Shown here one piece after another: positions 1 through 8,660 of a DNA stretch of 64,000 nucleotides. Within the stretch, counting starts at the first letter, position 1. Every line of letters starts with the position of its first letter. The stretch spans positions 124,001 through 188,000 of the forward strand of contig NZ_JAUZVY010000006.1 in assembly GCF_030717955.1 (NCBI RefSeq). The letters are read 5' to 3'. This DNA is from Alkalimonas delamerensis. Its GTDB lineage: Bacteria; Pseudomonadota; Gammaproteobacteria; Enterobacterales; Alteromonadaceae. A model generated the notes under the pieces. That model worked only from the letters and a program-made list of their open reading frames with translations. It had not been told where the DNA came from and ran no database searches. The translations under genes were made by a program, and so were the position numbers.

Positions 1-1078
1 CCAGTTTTTTACCCGGTAACTGCTTGCTGGCCAGCCAACCGGCCGCCGAGCCCAGCACGCCGCCGGATAAAGCGCCCAGCATCAGCGAGCTGCCGCCAAG
101 GCCCAGATCCAGCACAGCCCCGGTGGCCATGCCGGCGCCCCCGCTGACCAGCAACAACTCCTTTTGCTGCAGCCCCCACAGGTACCAGGTTTCGGTATTC
201 ATCAACCGGTCGCGCTCAATCGGCCAGTCGAGCTGACGGGCCAACTCGCTCTGACCATGCCCCCAGCTTTGCGCCAACTGTTCGAACAACTGGCTTTCGG
301 CCTGATCCAGTTGTTGCTGCAGCCAGACTTCCGGCTGTTTTAACAACGAAGGCGGCAGCAACGACAACGGCTGGCGAAAACTCAGCTGGGCACACCAATA
401 ATCTGCCAGTTCGATGCTGACCTGCTGCAGCCGCTGCTGCTCACGGTGCAGCAACTGGCGGTTGAGTTCGGTCAAAGCAGCGGTCCAGTCCGGAGTGAGC
501 TCCGCCATGGCCTGAAACAGTGCCTGGCGGGCCGGCAAGGTAGCGGTCATCGGGTTAAAAACCCGCACCCACTGAAAGCTTTGGTTCAATGTGAGCTGCC
601 AGCTTTGGCTGTGATTGCTGGGGGCTATCGGATTGATCAGCGCCATCCGTGGTTGCCCGGTCCAGCGTAGAATTTCCATTTCCGCCTCGTCGGTGGTACT
701 GACCGGGCTGCTGGCATCGGTGACAAACAAAATACCGCTACCGGCCATAATCGGGCTTAACAGCGCTACCTCATCCGGAAACTGCTGCTGGTGCGAAGGC
801 TCGGCCAAAAAAGCCCGTACCCGGGCCGGCCGTTCGGCTGGCGCTACCGGCACCTGCTGCAACCAGGCCAGCACCTGACGGGCACGCTGAAACCCCGGGG
901 TATCGGTCAGCGCCAGCAGCACCTTGCCATTTAACACGAATTCAAAGCGCTCGGCTTCACGGGTGGTGCCAGATTCTACCCCAACCCGCACCGCGTCGTT
1001 TTCTACCAGGGTCGATACTATCGACGACTTGCCCTGATTCGGATGGCCGACCACACAAAATTGCGGCGCTGTTGTCAT
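1..1078 (-). CDS. DUF3482-type P-loop GTPase (3' end beyond window)
   Basis: Predicted soluble Era/TrmE-type GTPase, of which 359 residues are visible; the C-terminus lies beyond the left edge. A Walker A motif GHPNQGKS (residues 11-18), an SGTTRE switch region and DTPG (59-62) are clear. The expected NKxD motif is not: ALINP occupies that place. The last visible part is hydrophobic and glycine/alanine rich, as in DUF3482 proteins, and may contact the membrane. The ATG overlaps the stop of the upstream membrane-protein gene in an ATGA, so the two are translationally coupled. DUF2868 and DUF3482 proteins are usually encoded as a pair; their role is unknown to me. Family assignment is fairly sure, function is not. 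Confidence 0.75.
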   Translation of the reverse strand, partial: MTTAPQFCVVGHPNQGKSSIVSTLVENDAVRVGVESGTTREAERFEFVLNGKVLLALTDTPGFQRARQVLAWLQQVPVAPAERPARVRAFLAEPSHQQQFPDEVALLSPIMAGSGILFVTDASSPVSTTDEAEMEILRWTGQPRMALINPIAPSNHSQSWQLTLNQSFQWVRVFNPMTATLPARQALFQAMAELTPDWTAALTELNRQLLHREQQRLQQVSIELADYWCAQLSFRQPLSLLPPSLLKQPEVWLQQQLDQAESQLFEQLAQSWGHGQSELARQLDWPIERDRLMNTETWYLWGLQQKELLLVSGGAGMATGAVLDLGLGGSSLMLGALSGGVLGSAAGWLASKQLPGKKL

Positions 1079-2112
1079 GCATTCTCCTCCAGCCAGGCCA
1101 GCTGCTCGGCTTTGGCAAAGGCCTGCCAACTGGCGCTGTGCCGCGCGTTGCTGTCATCCTGTTGCAGCCAAAGCGCCTGTGCAATGCCCTGCTTGCGGGC
1201 CAGCGCCATCCAGTCGGAAAGCTCCGCCACCGGGCTGCGACTGGCCGGCACCCGCCACAGCAGTTGCTTAGGCCTGGTTGCCAGCAGTGCACCAAAGGCA
1301 TCGTTATCCTGCTGCCAGTCGTCCTGCCCCAGGGTCAGCGCCTCAGCGCTGGCTGGCAATTGCCACTGCAGCAAACTGGCCTGTTGCCACTGTGCCAACG
1401 AAGTGGTGGTAAGTTCGGCAGCGGACGATGTGGTGGGTGATGACGCCGTGCTGGCTTGCTGGATTTGCAACTCCGGTTGACTGCGCCGGCTTTGCCAATG
1501 ACAAAAAAGCGCCAGCGCCAGCCGTGGCAGCAGGTTGTAACACAGCAGGCTCATGGCCAAGAAGGGCCACCAGCCACTGGTTTGCGCAAGCAGCGCCGAT
1601 TGCTGCTCAATGCGGGCAAAGCGGCTCTGCTCAATTAACGTATTATCTGGCACCGCAGCAGGCCAAAGGCTGTGCCAGGGCCAGCTAAGCCACTGGGTTA
1701 ACTGAAGCACGGCCCTTTGTTCCAGCAGCAAGGTCGAGCTCCAGCCAAAGGCCAGATCCGACAGCAGCAACAACAGCAAGAATACCAGCCCGATCCCCAG
1801 TCCAAACCAGCACCACAGCCAGTTCAGCTGGGCCAGAAGCCACCACTGCTGATGGTGCTGCGGCTGCCAGTACAGCGGTTGCTGGCTCAACCGGGCCAAC
1901 CAGGGCCGGCCAGGGCGCAGCATCAACCCCAACGCCAACAGGCTACCCAGCAAGGGCAGGCCGGCCCACAGCAACCAGAGCAACAGCACATTAACGCGGC
2001 CATCGGCACTGTAATTCAGGCTGGCAGCACCCAGTACCATGCCCAGCAACATTGCCAGTGGCCAACGCCACCAGGGCAACACCAGTTGATTTGAAACTGC
2101 ATTCAATGCCAT
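1075..2112 (-). CDS. DUF2868 membrane protein
   Basis: Inner-membrane protein of 345 residues rich in Trp, Leu and Gln. Two hydrophobic segments lie near the N-terminus (about 18-35 and 42-66), with others near 105-125 and 185-210, followed by a Gln/Ala-rich cytoplasmic tail. It overlaps the GTPase gene by 4 nt and precedes it in transcription, so the pair probably forms a membrane-anchored GTPase complex. The start used has a GAGG close upstream (short spacing), so an alternative upstream start is possible; many DUF2868 proteins are longer. The family is recognised from hydropathy and the partnership rather than from a catalytic motif. Confidence 0.65.
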   Translation of the reverse strand: MALNAVSNQLVLPWWRWPLAMLLGMVLGAASLNYSADGRVNVLLLWLLWAGLPLLGSLLALGLMLRPGRPWLARLSQQPLYWQPQHHQQWWLLAQLNWLWCWFGLGIGLVFLLLLLLSDLAFGWSSTLLLEQRAVLQLTQWLSWPWHSLWPAAVPDNTLIEQSRFARIEQQSALLAQTSGWWPFLAMSLLCYNLLPRLALALFCHWQSRRSQPELQIQQASTASSPTTSSAAELTTTSLAQWQQASLLQWQLPASAEALTLGQDDWQQDNDAFGALLATRPKQLLWRVPASRSPVAELSDWMALARKQGIAQALWLQQDDSNARHSASWQAFAKAEQLAWLEENA

Positions 2113-2400
2113 CGGCCTCTGTGGTTGAATTCATGCTCTGGTCATTATCTTATGTCAGGATAGCATTAAGGAACACGGTCCGGTCATGGTTTTTCCGGCG
2201 TTAAGTGGGTTCACTGGTTGAATTTATCGCCACAGCCCCCATTGTTGAGAGGGATTGATGGAACGGCTGGAGTACAGCAACGCTTTATCGATTAAATTGA
2301 TTAAAGCCATTTGTTTTATTCATTTTGCATAATGGGTGCCACTTGTTAGAGTAGCACCCGTCGAAACACCCAATGTTATTAACTGAAATGGAGGAAGACG

Positions 2401-2967
2401 ATGTCTTCAATTATCAATACCAAGATCAAACCTTTTAAAGCCACTGCTTTTCAAAATGGTAAATTTATCGAAGTAACCGAGCAGGACTTACTGGGTAAGT
2501 GGTCTGTTGTGTGTTTCTACCCGGCGGATTTCACCTTCGTTTGCCCAACTGAGCTGGGCGACCTGGCTGATTTCTACCCGCAGTTCCGTGACATCGGTGT
2601 GGAAGTGTTCTCTGTGTCTACCGACACCCACTTCACCCACAAAGCATGGCACGATGCGTCTGAGACCATCAAGAAAATCGAATACCCAATGATCGGTGAC
2701 CCGACTGGCGCTATCACCCGCAACTTCGGTGTGATGATCGAAGAAGAAGGCCTGGCCCTGCGTGGTACTTTCGTTATCAACCCTGAAGGCGAAATCAAAG
2801 TTGCTGAAATCCATGACCTGGGTATCGGCCGTAGCGCTGCTGAGCTGTTCCGTAAAGTACAAGCGGCTCAGTACGTTGCGAACCACGACGGCGAAGTTTG
2901 CCCAGCCAAATGGACTCCAGGTGAAGCGACTCTGGCTCCATCACTGGACCTGGTTGGCAAAATCTAA
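2401..2967 (+). CDS. ahpC: alkyl hydroperoxide reductase subunit C (peroxiredoxin)
   Basis: Typical 2-Cys peroxiredoxin of 188 residues, the usual AhpC length. The peroxidatic cysteine is C48 in FVCPTEL and the resolving cysteine is C167 in VCPAKW. It reduces H2O2 and organic hydroperoxides in the cytoplasm and is recycled by AhpF, encoded next. A GGAGG Shine-Dalgarno precedes the ATG. The 288-nt upstream gap is AT-rich before the gene and holds a CATAAT at 2328-2333 as a possible -10, but I see no well-spaced -35 and no clear OxyR site. Codon use is strongly biased, as expected for a highly expressed gene. Confidence 0.97.
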   Translation: MSSIINTKIKPFKATAFQNGKFIEVTEQDLLGKWSVVCFYPADFTFVCPTELGDLADFYPQFRDIGVEVFSVSTDTHFTHKAWHDASETIKKIEYPMIGDPTGAITRNFGVMIEEEGLALRGTFVINPEGEIKVAEIHDLGIGRSAAELFRKVQAAQYVANHDGEVCPAKWTPGEATLAPSLDLVGKI

Positions 2968-2997
2968 ATGCCACACCACCGTTGCCCGGCAGCGGAC

Positions 2998-3034
2998 GCT
3001 GAAACCACGCCTCACTATTGAAGCTGGTTTCAGC
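2998..3034 (+). repeat. inverted repeat just after ahpC
   Basis: A perfect 10-bp stem (2998-3007 with 3025-3034, arms GCTGAAACCA and TGGTTTCAGC) 30 nt after the ahpC stop. It has only a short pyrimidine tract after it, so it looks more like an mRNA 3' stabiliser or partial terminator than a strong terminator. Confidence 0.5.
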
Positions 3035-3063
3035 TTCTCCCCCTGCACGTAAAAAACGGTACT

Positions 3064-3089
3064 TAGCCAGCATCAAAGGATGCTGGCTA
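3064..3089 (+). terminator. ahpC-ahpF intercistronic hairpin
   Basis: A perfect 11-bp stem (3064-3074 with 3079-3089) with a 4-nt AAAG loop. No T-run follows, so complete termination is unlikely. It may protect the ahpC message or reduce read-through into ahpF, giving more AhpC than AhpF. A 13-bp direct repeat GCTTTGCCTGAAA follows at 3096-3108 and 3114-3126. Confidence 0.45.
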
Positions 3090-3164
3090 CCTTAAGCTTT
3101 GCCTGAAATCTGGGCTTTGCCTGAAACAACGCGCTAAACACAGTCAAGAGATGGAGTAGACTCA

Positions 3165-4709
3165 ATGTTAGATACCAATCTGAAACAACAATTAAGCAGC
3201 TATCTGCAGAACCTGAAATCCCAGGTAGAGCTGGTCGTATCTCTGGACGATAGCGCCAAAGCTCAGGAATTAAATACCCTGGCGACTGAGATTGCTGGTT
3301 TGTCCGATCTGGTCAGCCTGCGTCGTGACGACAGCGCGTCCAAGCGCGCCCCGGCCATGCAGGTGCACTCGGTCGACAAAGGCACCGTCATCACCTTTGC
3401 CGGTGTACCGATGGGCCACGAATTTACCTCTTTGGTGCTGGCTTTGCTGCACTCAGGTGGCCATCCGATCAAGATTGAGCCAGAGCTGATTGAACAAATC
3501 CGCCAGCTGACCGGCCGTTTTGAATTTGAAACCTACATTTCGTTAAGCTGCCAGACCTGCCCGGAAGTGGTGCAGGCGCTGAATATGATGGCAGCCATTA
3601 ACCCCAACATTACCAGCGTGATGATCGACGGCGCCCTGTTCCAACAGGAAGTCAGCGATCGCAATGTGATGGCGGTACCGACCGTGTTTTTAAATGGCGA
3701 GCAGTTCTCGCAAGGCGCCATCACGCTGGAGCGGATTATCCAGAAAATTGATGTCAATGCCGAAGCCCGTCAGGCTGAAGCGCTGAAACAAAAAGATGCC
3801 TTTGATGTGCTGGTCGTTGGCGGTGGCCCGGCCGGTGCTTCTGCTGCAGTCTATGCGGCCCGTAAAGGCCTGCGTACCGGCGTGCTGGCCGAGCGTTTTG
3901 GTGGCCAGGTGGCCGATACCGTCGGCATTGAAAACTTTATCTCGGTGCAATACACCGAAGGCCCGAAGCTGGTCAACGCATTGGAAGCCCATGTCCGCCA
4001 ATACGAAGTGGACATTATGAACAACCAGCGCGCGACCAAACTCAGCAAATCTGAGCAAGTCGAGCTGGAGCTGGCCAACGGCGCTGTGCTGAAAAGCAAA
4101 ACCCTGATCTTGGCCCCGGGTGCCCGCTGGCGCGAAATGAATGTACCAGGCGAGCAGGAATACCGCGGCAAAGGCGTGGCCTACTGCCCGCACTGCGACG
4201 GCCCACTGTTTAAAGGCAAGAAAGTCGCGGTCATTGGCGGTGGCAACTCCGGTATTGAAGCGGCCATCGACCTGGCCGGTATTGTTGAGCATGTCACGGT
4301 GCTGGAATTTGCCGCCGAGCTGCGCGCCGATGCGGTGCTGGTGAAAAAAGCCAACTCCATGGGCAATATCACCATCATTACTGAAGCGCAGACCACTGAA
4401 GTGACCGGTGATGGCAACAAGGTCAATGGCCTTCAGTACACCGATCGCAACACCGGCAACAGCCATCACATCGAGCTGGCGGGTATCTTTGTGCAAATCG
4501 GCCTGGTGCCAAACACCGAATGGCTGCGCGGCGCAGTGGAGCTGAGCCCACGCGGTGAGATCATTGTCGATGAGCGCGGCCAGACTTCGCTGCCTGGTGT
4601 GTTCGCCGCCGGTGATGCGACTACCGTGCCGTACAAGCAGATTGTTATTGCGATGGGCAGCGGCGCCAACGCCTCGCTAGGTGCCTTTGACTACCTGATC
4701 CGTCACTAA
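3165..4709 (+). CDS. ahpF: alkyl hydroperoxide reductase subunit F
   Basis: FAD-dependent NAD(P)H:AhpC disulfide reductase of 514 residues. The N-terminal double-thioredoxin-fold domain carries the redox pair C129/C132 (SCQTCPE), the same numbering as in E. coli AhpF. The thioredoxin-reductase-like part has an FAD-binding GGGPAGASAA near 219-228, the second redox pair C341/C344 (YCPHCDG), an NAD-binding GGGNSG and a C-terminal FAAGDATT FAD motif. It lies 197 nt after ahpC, and a strong terminator follows. GAGATGGAG precedes the ATG. All key residues are present. Confidence 0.97.
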   Translation: MLDTNLKQQLSSYLQNLKSQVELVVSLDDSAKAQELNTLATEIAGLSDLVSLRRDDSASKRAPAMQVHSVDKGTVITFAGVPMGHEFTSLVLALLHSGGHPIKIEPELIEQIRQLTGRFEFETYISLSCQTCPEVVQALNMMAAINPNITSVMIDGALFQQEVSDRNVMAVPTVFLNGEQFSQGAITLERIIQKIDVNAEARQAEALKQKDAFDVLVVGGGPAGASAAVYAARKGLRTGVLAERFGGQVADTVGIENFISVQYTEGPKLVNALEAHVRQYEVDIMNNQRATKLSKSEQVELELANGAVLKSKTLILAPGARWREMNVPGEQEYRGKGVAYCPHCDGPLFKGKKVAVIGGGNSGIEAAIDLAGIVEHVTVLEFAAELRADAVLVKKANSMGNITIITEAQTTEVTGDGNKVNGLQYTDRNTGNSHHIELAGIFVQIGLVPNTEWLRGAVELSPRGEIIVDERGQTSLPGVFAAGDATTVPYKQIVIAMGSGANASLGAFDYLIRH

Positions 4710-4730
4710 ATTTAAAGCGCGTCCCCTTTG

Positions 4731-4758
4731 CGGCAGCCTTCGGGTTGCCGTTTTTTTT
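4731..4758 (+). terminator. rho-independent terminator of ahpCF
   Basis: An 8-bp stem (4731-4738 with 4743-4750, one G-T pair) around a TTCG tetraloop, followed by eight T residues. It lies 21 nt after the ahpF stop. Confidence 0.93.
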
Positions 4759-4792
4759 GCTCTTACCAGTGCCTGGATAGACCTGGACCGTA

Positions 4793-4821
4793 TTGACAAC
4801 AGCTACACGCCAACCTAAAAT
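4793..4821 (+). promoter_or_regulatory. sigma-70 promoter of the toxin-antitoxin pair
   Basis: A perfect -35 TTGACA (4793-4798) and a -10 TAAAAT (4816-4821), separated by exactly 17 bp. The start site would fall near 4828, and the AT-rich sequence up to the antitoxin SD is where an autoregulatory operator would be expected. No clear palindrome was identified there. Confidence 0.8.
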
Positions 4822-4854
4822 TTGTATATCTATTGTGCAGCTGGGGGAGTTACC

Positions 4855-5121
4855 ATGCGTGCTGCAGCCATTAACCTACGGGCCTTGCCCGAGCAGCGGG
4901 ATCTGATCGATCAAGCAGCCAGCCTGCTGGGTAAAAATCGCTCGGATTTTATGCTGGAAGCTGCCTGTGAGCTGGCGCAGAATGTGCTGCTGGATCAGGT
5001 GCATTTTCAGTTGGATGCCGGTAAATACCAGGCTTTTGTCGAGCTGTTGGATGCCCCTCCGGAGCAGAACCCTGGCCTGAAGCGCTTGATGGCGCTCAGA
5101 GCACCCTGGGATAACGCCTGA
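4855..5121 (+). CDS. DUF1778 / TacA-like antitoxin
   Basis: 88-residue ribbon-helix-helix antitoxin. The N-terminal strand MRAAAINLRAL is followed by the two-helix part containing KNRSDFMLEAA, characteristic of DUF1778. The C-terminal half (LDQVHFQLDAGKYQAF to the end) should wrap and neutralise the toxin. I chose the ATG after GGGGGAG rather than an in-frame codon 33 nt upstream, because of that Shine-Dalgarno. Its stop overlaps the toxin start (TGATG). By analogy with TacAT, the complex probably represses its own promoter. The DUF1778-GNAT gene order makes the assignment secure; the biological role is not known. Confidence 0.88.
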   Translation: MRAAAINLRALPEQRDLIDQAASLLGKNRSDFMLEAACELAQNVLLDQVHFQLDAGKYQAFVELLDAPPEQNPGLKRLMALRAPWDNA

Positions 5122-5612
5122 TGCTGGAGCTCACTGCTCCACAGCCGCTTGCATCACATCATAGCCTGGAACACTTTTCCTCTGGTGAGACCGTGCTGGA
5201 TACCTGGCTAAAACGTCGGGCGATGGCAAATCAACTGCGCGGGGCCAGCCGTACCTTTGTGGTGACCGATAAGATCGATGCGGTGTTAGGCTACTACGCC
5301 ATGGCAGCCGGTGCTGTCGCATTGCAGGCGGCCAGCAGCACGGTGCGCCGGAATATGCCCGATCCTATCCCGGTGATGGTGTTAGCCCGCCTGGCAGTGG
5401 ATAAGCAAGCACAGGGCATGCAACTCGGAGCTGCCTTGCTGCAAGATGCAGTAAAGCGGGCGCTGCATGTAGCACAGCACACCGGCGTAAGAGCTCTACT
5501 GGTGCATGCGCTGCATGAGCGCGCCAAATCATTTTACCTGCACTACGGCTTTCAGGTATCCCCAGTCGATCCCATGGTGCTGATGCTGCGGTTAAGTACC
5601 CTTAAACCATAA
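5121..5612 (+). CDS. GNAT-family toxin (TacT/AtaT-like)
   Basis: 163-residue Gcn5-related acetyltransferase. Family members of this size and context acetylate the amino group of charged tRNAs and block translation. The strand VMVLARLAVD leads to the acetyl-CoA loop KQAQGMQLGAALL (about 93-105). The C-terminal FYLHYGF holds the tyrosine normally used as the general acid. It overlaps the antitoxin gene by one base and is followed by a terminator. The tRNA target cannot be read from the sequence. Plain metabolic GNAT activity is possible but less likely given the DUF1778 partner. Confidence 0.86.
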   Translation: MLELTAPQPLASHHSLEHFSSGETVLDTWLKRRAMANQLRGASRTFVVTDKIDAVLGYYAMAAGAVALQAASSTVRRNMPDPIPVMVLARLAVDKQAQGMQLGAALLQDAVKRALHVAQHTGVRALLVHALHERAKSFYLHYGFQVSPVDPMVLMLRLSTLKP

Positions 5613-5640
5613 AAAAACGCCGGATGCATCCGGCGTTTTT
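5611..5640. terminator. bidirectional terminator between the TA pair and the M16 protease gene
   Basis: A stem ACGCCGGATG/CATCCGGCGT (5617-5636) with seven A residues before it and five T residues after it, so it works in both directions for two convergent genes. Confidence 0.92.
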
Positions 5641-5674
5641 GCGTGCAAGAACTGACTCCATCCTTACTCTTTCC

Positions 5675-8548
5675 TCACTGCGTCGCCATCCGGCGCTGGA
5701 ATTCGGCCAGATCAGTCACCAGCTGCTGGTTAGGCAAGGTAGCAAACGGCTGCTCACTGAAAGCCGTGCCACGCATCTGCACCGAAATCCGTGCTGCTTC
5801 CGGGTTCAGTAAGGTTTGCTGGTAGAAGGCTTGCACGTCCGCCAGCGTCACCTGCTCAACAGCGGCAATCAAGCGCTCACGGCTATCAAAGTCGAAGCGC
5901 TCGCGGTACCAGTCGCTGACCAGCGGCCGCATTTCTTCCTGCAGGTTTTTCGGTGGCTCCTTTAAGCTGATCAGCAAGCTCTGCTGCAGCGCCGCAAATT
6001 GCTCTGGCGTCACCTGCTGCAAGCGCTGCCAGTACTGGTGCTTAAAATCCTCAAAGCGCTGCTGCATATCGGCCGGGCCTTTGACCGGGGTCTGAATATA
6101 CAAACCAAAACCGGTGTAGTCATTCAGATCGATGGCGGTGCCACCCACCGCATAGGCCAACTGCTCCTCGGTGCGCAAGGTATCAAAAGCCTGATTGGAA
6201 AAGTGCGATGCCAACACATTGGCGGCAGCACGCACCGCCATGCCTTGGTCTGGATGCACATGCATATCAATCAGTGCCACATCGGTGACATGAATATCGC
6301 GCGTCAGCACCAGTGCCTCACCTGCGGCTGGTTTCCAGAATGGGCTTTGGGTGTAAGGCGTAATGGTCCGATTGGCTGGCAAAGCCGCATCCAGCTTGTT
6401 GACCAGCGTCTGCACATCCTGCTGATCGTAATTGCCAAAGGCAAAGACCCGCACCTGATTGGCTTCCAGCGTTCCAGCAATAAAAGCTCTCAGATCGTCA
6501 GGCGTCATCGCCTGCGCTGCGGCGATCAGCTGCTCCGGATTGTAATTTCCGCCGCGATACAGGCTGTTAAAAGCCCAGAACGCCTGACGAAAAGGCACCT
6601 GACGACTTTGGTTGGCAAGGCCCCGCACATAACGATCAACCGCCTGCGAGAAACCAGTCTCGGTGATGCTTGGGGTAAGCCCTGCCAGCAATTGCTCCAG
6701 CAGCTCGGGTTGCTTGTCGGTAAAGCCATCCAGGTTCAATGTTAAGCCATTGCCATCGCTAAGCCAGACGCCGATGCCGGCCACACGGGCCTCAGTACGC
6801 AGGGCACTTTGCTCCAGATTGTACAAGTCCCGCCACAGCGCAAAAGCAACCCGAGCCTTGATGTCGTTTTGAGCCGCAGGGCTGTTCAGCACAATGTCCA
6901 ACCGGCCTCGTGGCTGGTCACTAAACACCTGGCTTGGGTACAACCAGGCAGCGATGCCGTTGTGATCGACCACCAGCTCAGGCTTTTGCTGCTCGGCCCG
7001 GGCTTTAATGGCAAAGCTTTCCGGCAACAAGCGATTGACCTGCGGCAAGTTCAGCGCCAGCTGCGGCTGCTGCCAGGCCGCCATTTCTTCAGCGCTGATA
7101 TCGACAATTTTGTACTTGCCAACATGATGCACCAATTTGCTGTCGTAGGGCTCTTGCTGGCTGATGTACCAGACCCGAAGGTTATCCGGCGTCAGCTGCA
7201 CCAGCACCTGCTCAATGGCTTCAGCATCAAAACGCTCATAAATAAAAGGGGCGGCAATGGCATGCTGCACCGGGCGTTTCAACATGCTGGCCGTCAGCCC
7301 AGAGGCATAGCCAAAGCCATCGGTTTTCTCCAGAAACTGAAATTGGTTGGCCAGGCTGGTTTTGATTTCCTGATAGTATTGTTCATCCACGCCTTGTTGC
7401 TTAATCAGTTCCAGGTACTGCATCACCATCGCGGTAATGGCCTCACGCTGCTGCATGCCGGCATCGGTCAGACTCATGTCAATGCTCAGACTGCCGTAGT
7501 TGCCGTACAGGTCCGGATTGACCGACACATTAAAGCTGGAGACCAGGCCAGAGGACATCAGTTGCGCCGCAGCGGTGCCCGGCATTTCCGAGCGCAGCAA
7601 GTAGGCAATGAACTCATTGGGTTTGACCGCATACTGCTCAGAGTTATCGCGAATGGTGAAATCAAGCCGCAGCTGTTTCACATCCTGATTTGGCACATAG
7701 TGAATGCGCTTGCCACCGAACAGGCTGTTGTCCAGCTCAGCCGTCACCGTCGGAATGGCAATCTCTTTGTTTTCAATGCCGGAAAAATGCTGGCGCGCCA
7801 GCAGCTCCATCTCCGCCAGTGGCCGATTGCTGATCATCGCCAGCTTCATGTTGTTGGCCGAGTAATAACGGTCGTAGTAAGCCAGCATTTCCTCATGCAG
7901 CTTGCTACCAGGCTTATCGCTTAAGCTTTCCAGGCTCCCTGCCAGGAAGCGGTTGGACGGGTGGTCGCCAAACATCCGGCGCATCAACTCAAACTGAGCT
8001 AAGAAATCCTGCTCGCGGCGCATCGAGTGCTCGGCGTTGACGGCATTGCGCTCTTTGTCCGAGTACTCGGGATAAAACTTCGGCGATTTAAAGAAATCGG
8101 AGAAACGATCCAGCGCTTCATCGTACACGCTGTTATTGATTTCAAACATGTAGTTGGTGATATCCAGCCAGGTGTAAGCGTTGTATGCCCCATTGTGCTG
8201 ACTGAAAAAAGCCGCGTACTCGGCAGGATCCGGGTAACGTTCCGTGCCCATAAACAGCATATGCTCAAGATAGTGGGCCAGGCCCTGCTGGGTCATTGGA
8301 TCTTGCAACATGCCAGCGCCAACACTGAGCGATACCGCGGATTTTTCGGTGTCAGGATCCGACACCAGCAGCACTTCCAGTTGATTTGGCAGTGTCAGTG
8401 TCTTGTAGGCACGTTGATCATTGGGGCTAACCACAACAGCAGTTGCTTGCTGCTGGGCAGCGGTTTGCTGTGGCACCGAGGATTGCTGGGCACAACCGGT
8501 CATCACGGCCAGAGCAATGGCGCTCACCACGAACAGTTTCTTCATCAT
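5675..8548 (-). CDS. M16 family zinc metallopeptidase, lipoprotein (pitrilysin/insulysin type)
   Basis: Large periplasmic peptidase of 957 residues, close to E. coli protease III (PtrA) in size. The inverted zinc motif HYLEH is at about residues 92-96 in the active first M16 domain, followed by three more inactive M16 repeats. Unlike PtrA it begins with a lipoprotein signal (MMKKLF, then VMTGC with the cysteine at about 19), so it is probably anchored to the outer membrane. The chosen start has AAGGA 5 nt upstream; the codon six residues earlier has no such site. It ends against a bidirectional terminator shared with the toxin gene. Clan M16 is certain; substrates are unknown. Confidence 0.9.
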   Translation of the reverse strand: MMKKLFVVSAIALAVMTGCAQQSSVPQQTAAQQQATAVVVSPNDQRAYKTLTLPNQLEVLLVSDPDTEKSAVSLSVGAGMLQDPMTQQGLAHYLEHMLFMGTERYPDPAEYAAFFSQHNGAYNAYTWLDITNYMFEINNSVYDEALDRFSDFFKSPKFYPEYSDKERNAVNAEHSMRREQDFLAQFELMRRMFGDHPSNRFLAGSLESLSDKPGSKLHEEMLAYYDRYYSANNMKLAMISNRPLAEMELLARQHFSGIENKEIAIPTVTAELDNSLFGGKRIHYVPNQDVKQLRLDFTIRDNSEQYAVKPNEFIAYLLRSEMPGTAAAQLMSSGLVSSFNVSVNPDLYGNYGSLSIDMSLTDAGMQQREAITAMVMQYLELIKQQGVDEQYYQEIKTSLANQFQFLEKTDGFGYASGLTASMLKRPVQHAIAAPFIYERFDAEAIEQVLVQLTPDNLRVWYISQQEPYDSKLVHHVGKYKIVDISAEEMAAWQQPQLALNLPQVNRLLPESFAIKARAEQQKPELVVDHNGIAAWLYPSQVFSDQPRGRLDIVLNSPAAQNDIKARVAFALWRDLYNLEQSALRTEARVAGIGVWLSDGNGLTLNLDGFTDKQPELLEQLLAGLTPSITETGFSQAVDRYVRGLANQSRQVPFRQAFWAFNSLYRGGNYNPEQLIAAAQAMTPDDLRAFIAGTLEANQVRVFAFGNYDQQDVQTLVNKLDAALPANRTITPYTQSPFWKPAAGEALVLTRDIHVTDVALIDMHVHPDQGMAVRAAANVLASHFSNQAFDTLRTEEQLAYAVGGTAIDLNDYTGFGLYIQTPVKGPADMQQRFEDFKHQYWQRLQQVTPEQFAALQQSLLISLKEPPKNLQEEMRPLVSDWYRERFDFDSRERLIAAVEQVTLADVQAFYQQTLLNPEAARISVQMRGTAFSEQPFATLPNQQLVTDLAEFQRRMATQ

Positions 8549-8660
8549 CTTATTCCTTGGTAACATCGATGTAAAAATACTTAGCCGAATGCTACCGAAT
8601 GCCAGTCATGCAAGCCAGTTGACAGGCTCTCCAATTTGTAAGCGGATATGTCCTGGTTTA

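Noticed and set aside
2113..2400. Possible OxyR-type operator upstream of ahpC
   Set aside because: No site with the expected four spaced ATAG/CTAT elements could be recognised; only an AT-rich stretch and a weak GGGTGC/GCACCC hairpin are present.
3690..4496. Long minus-strand frame (268 codons) inside ahpF
   Set aside because: It is antisense to a clearly conserved gene, has low-complexity His/Gln-rich translation and no ribosome site.
4822..4854. Eleven-codon longer start for the DUF1778 antitoxin
   Set aside because: The extra residues lie on the promoter and SD sequence, and GGGGGAG is placed for the later ATG.
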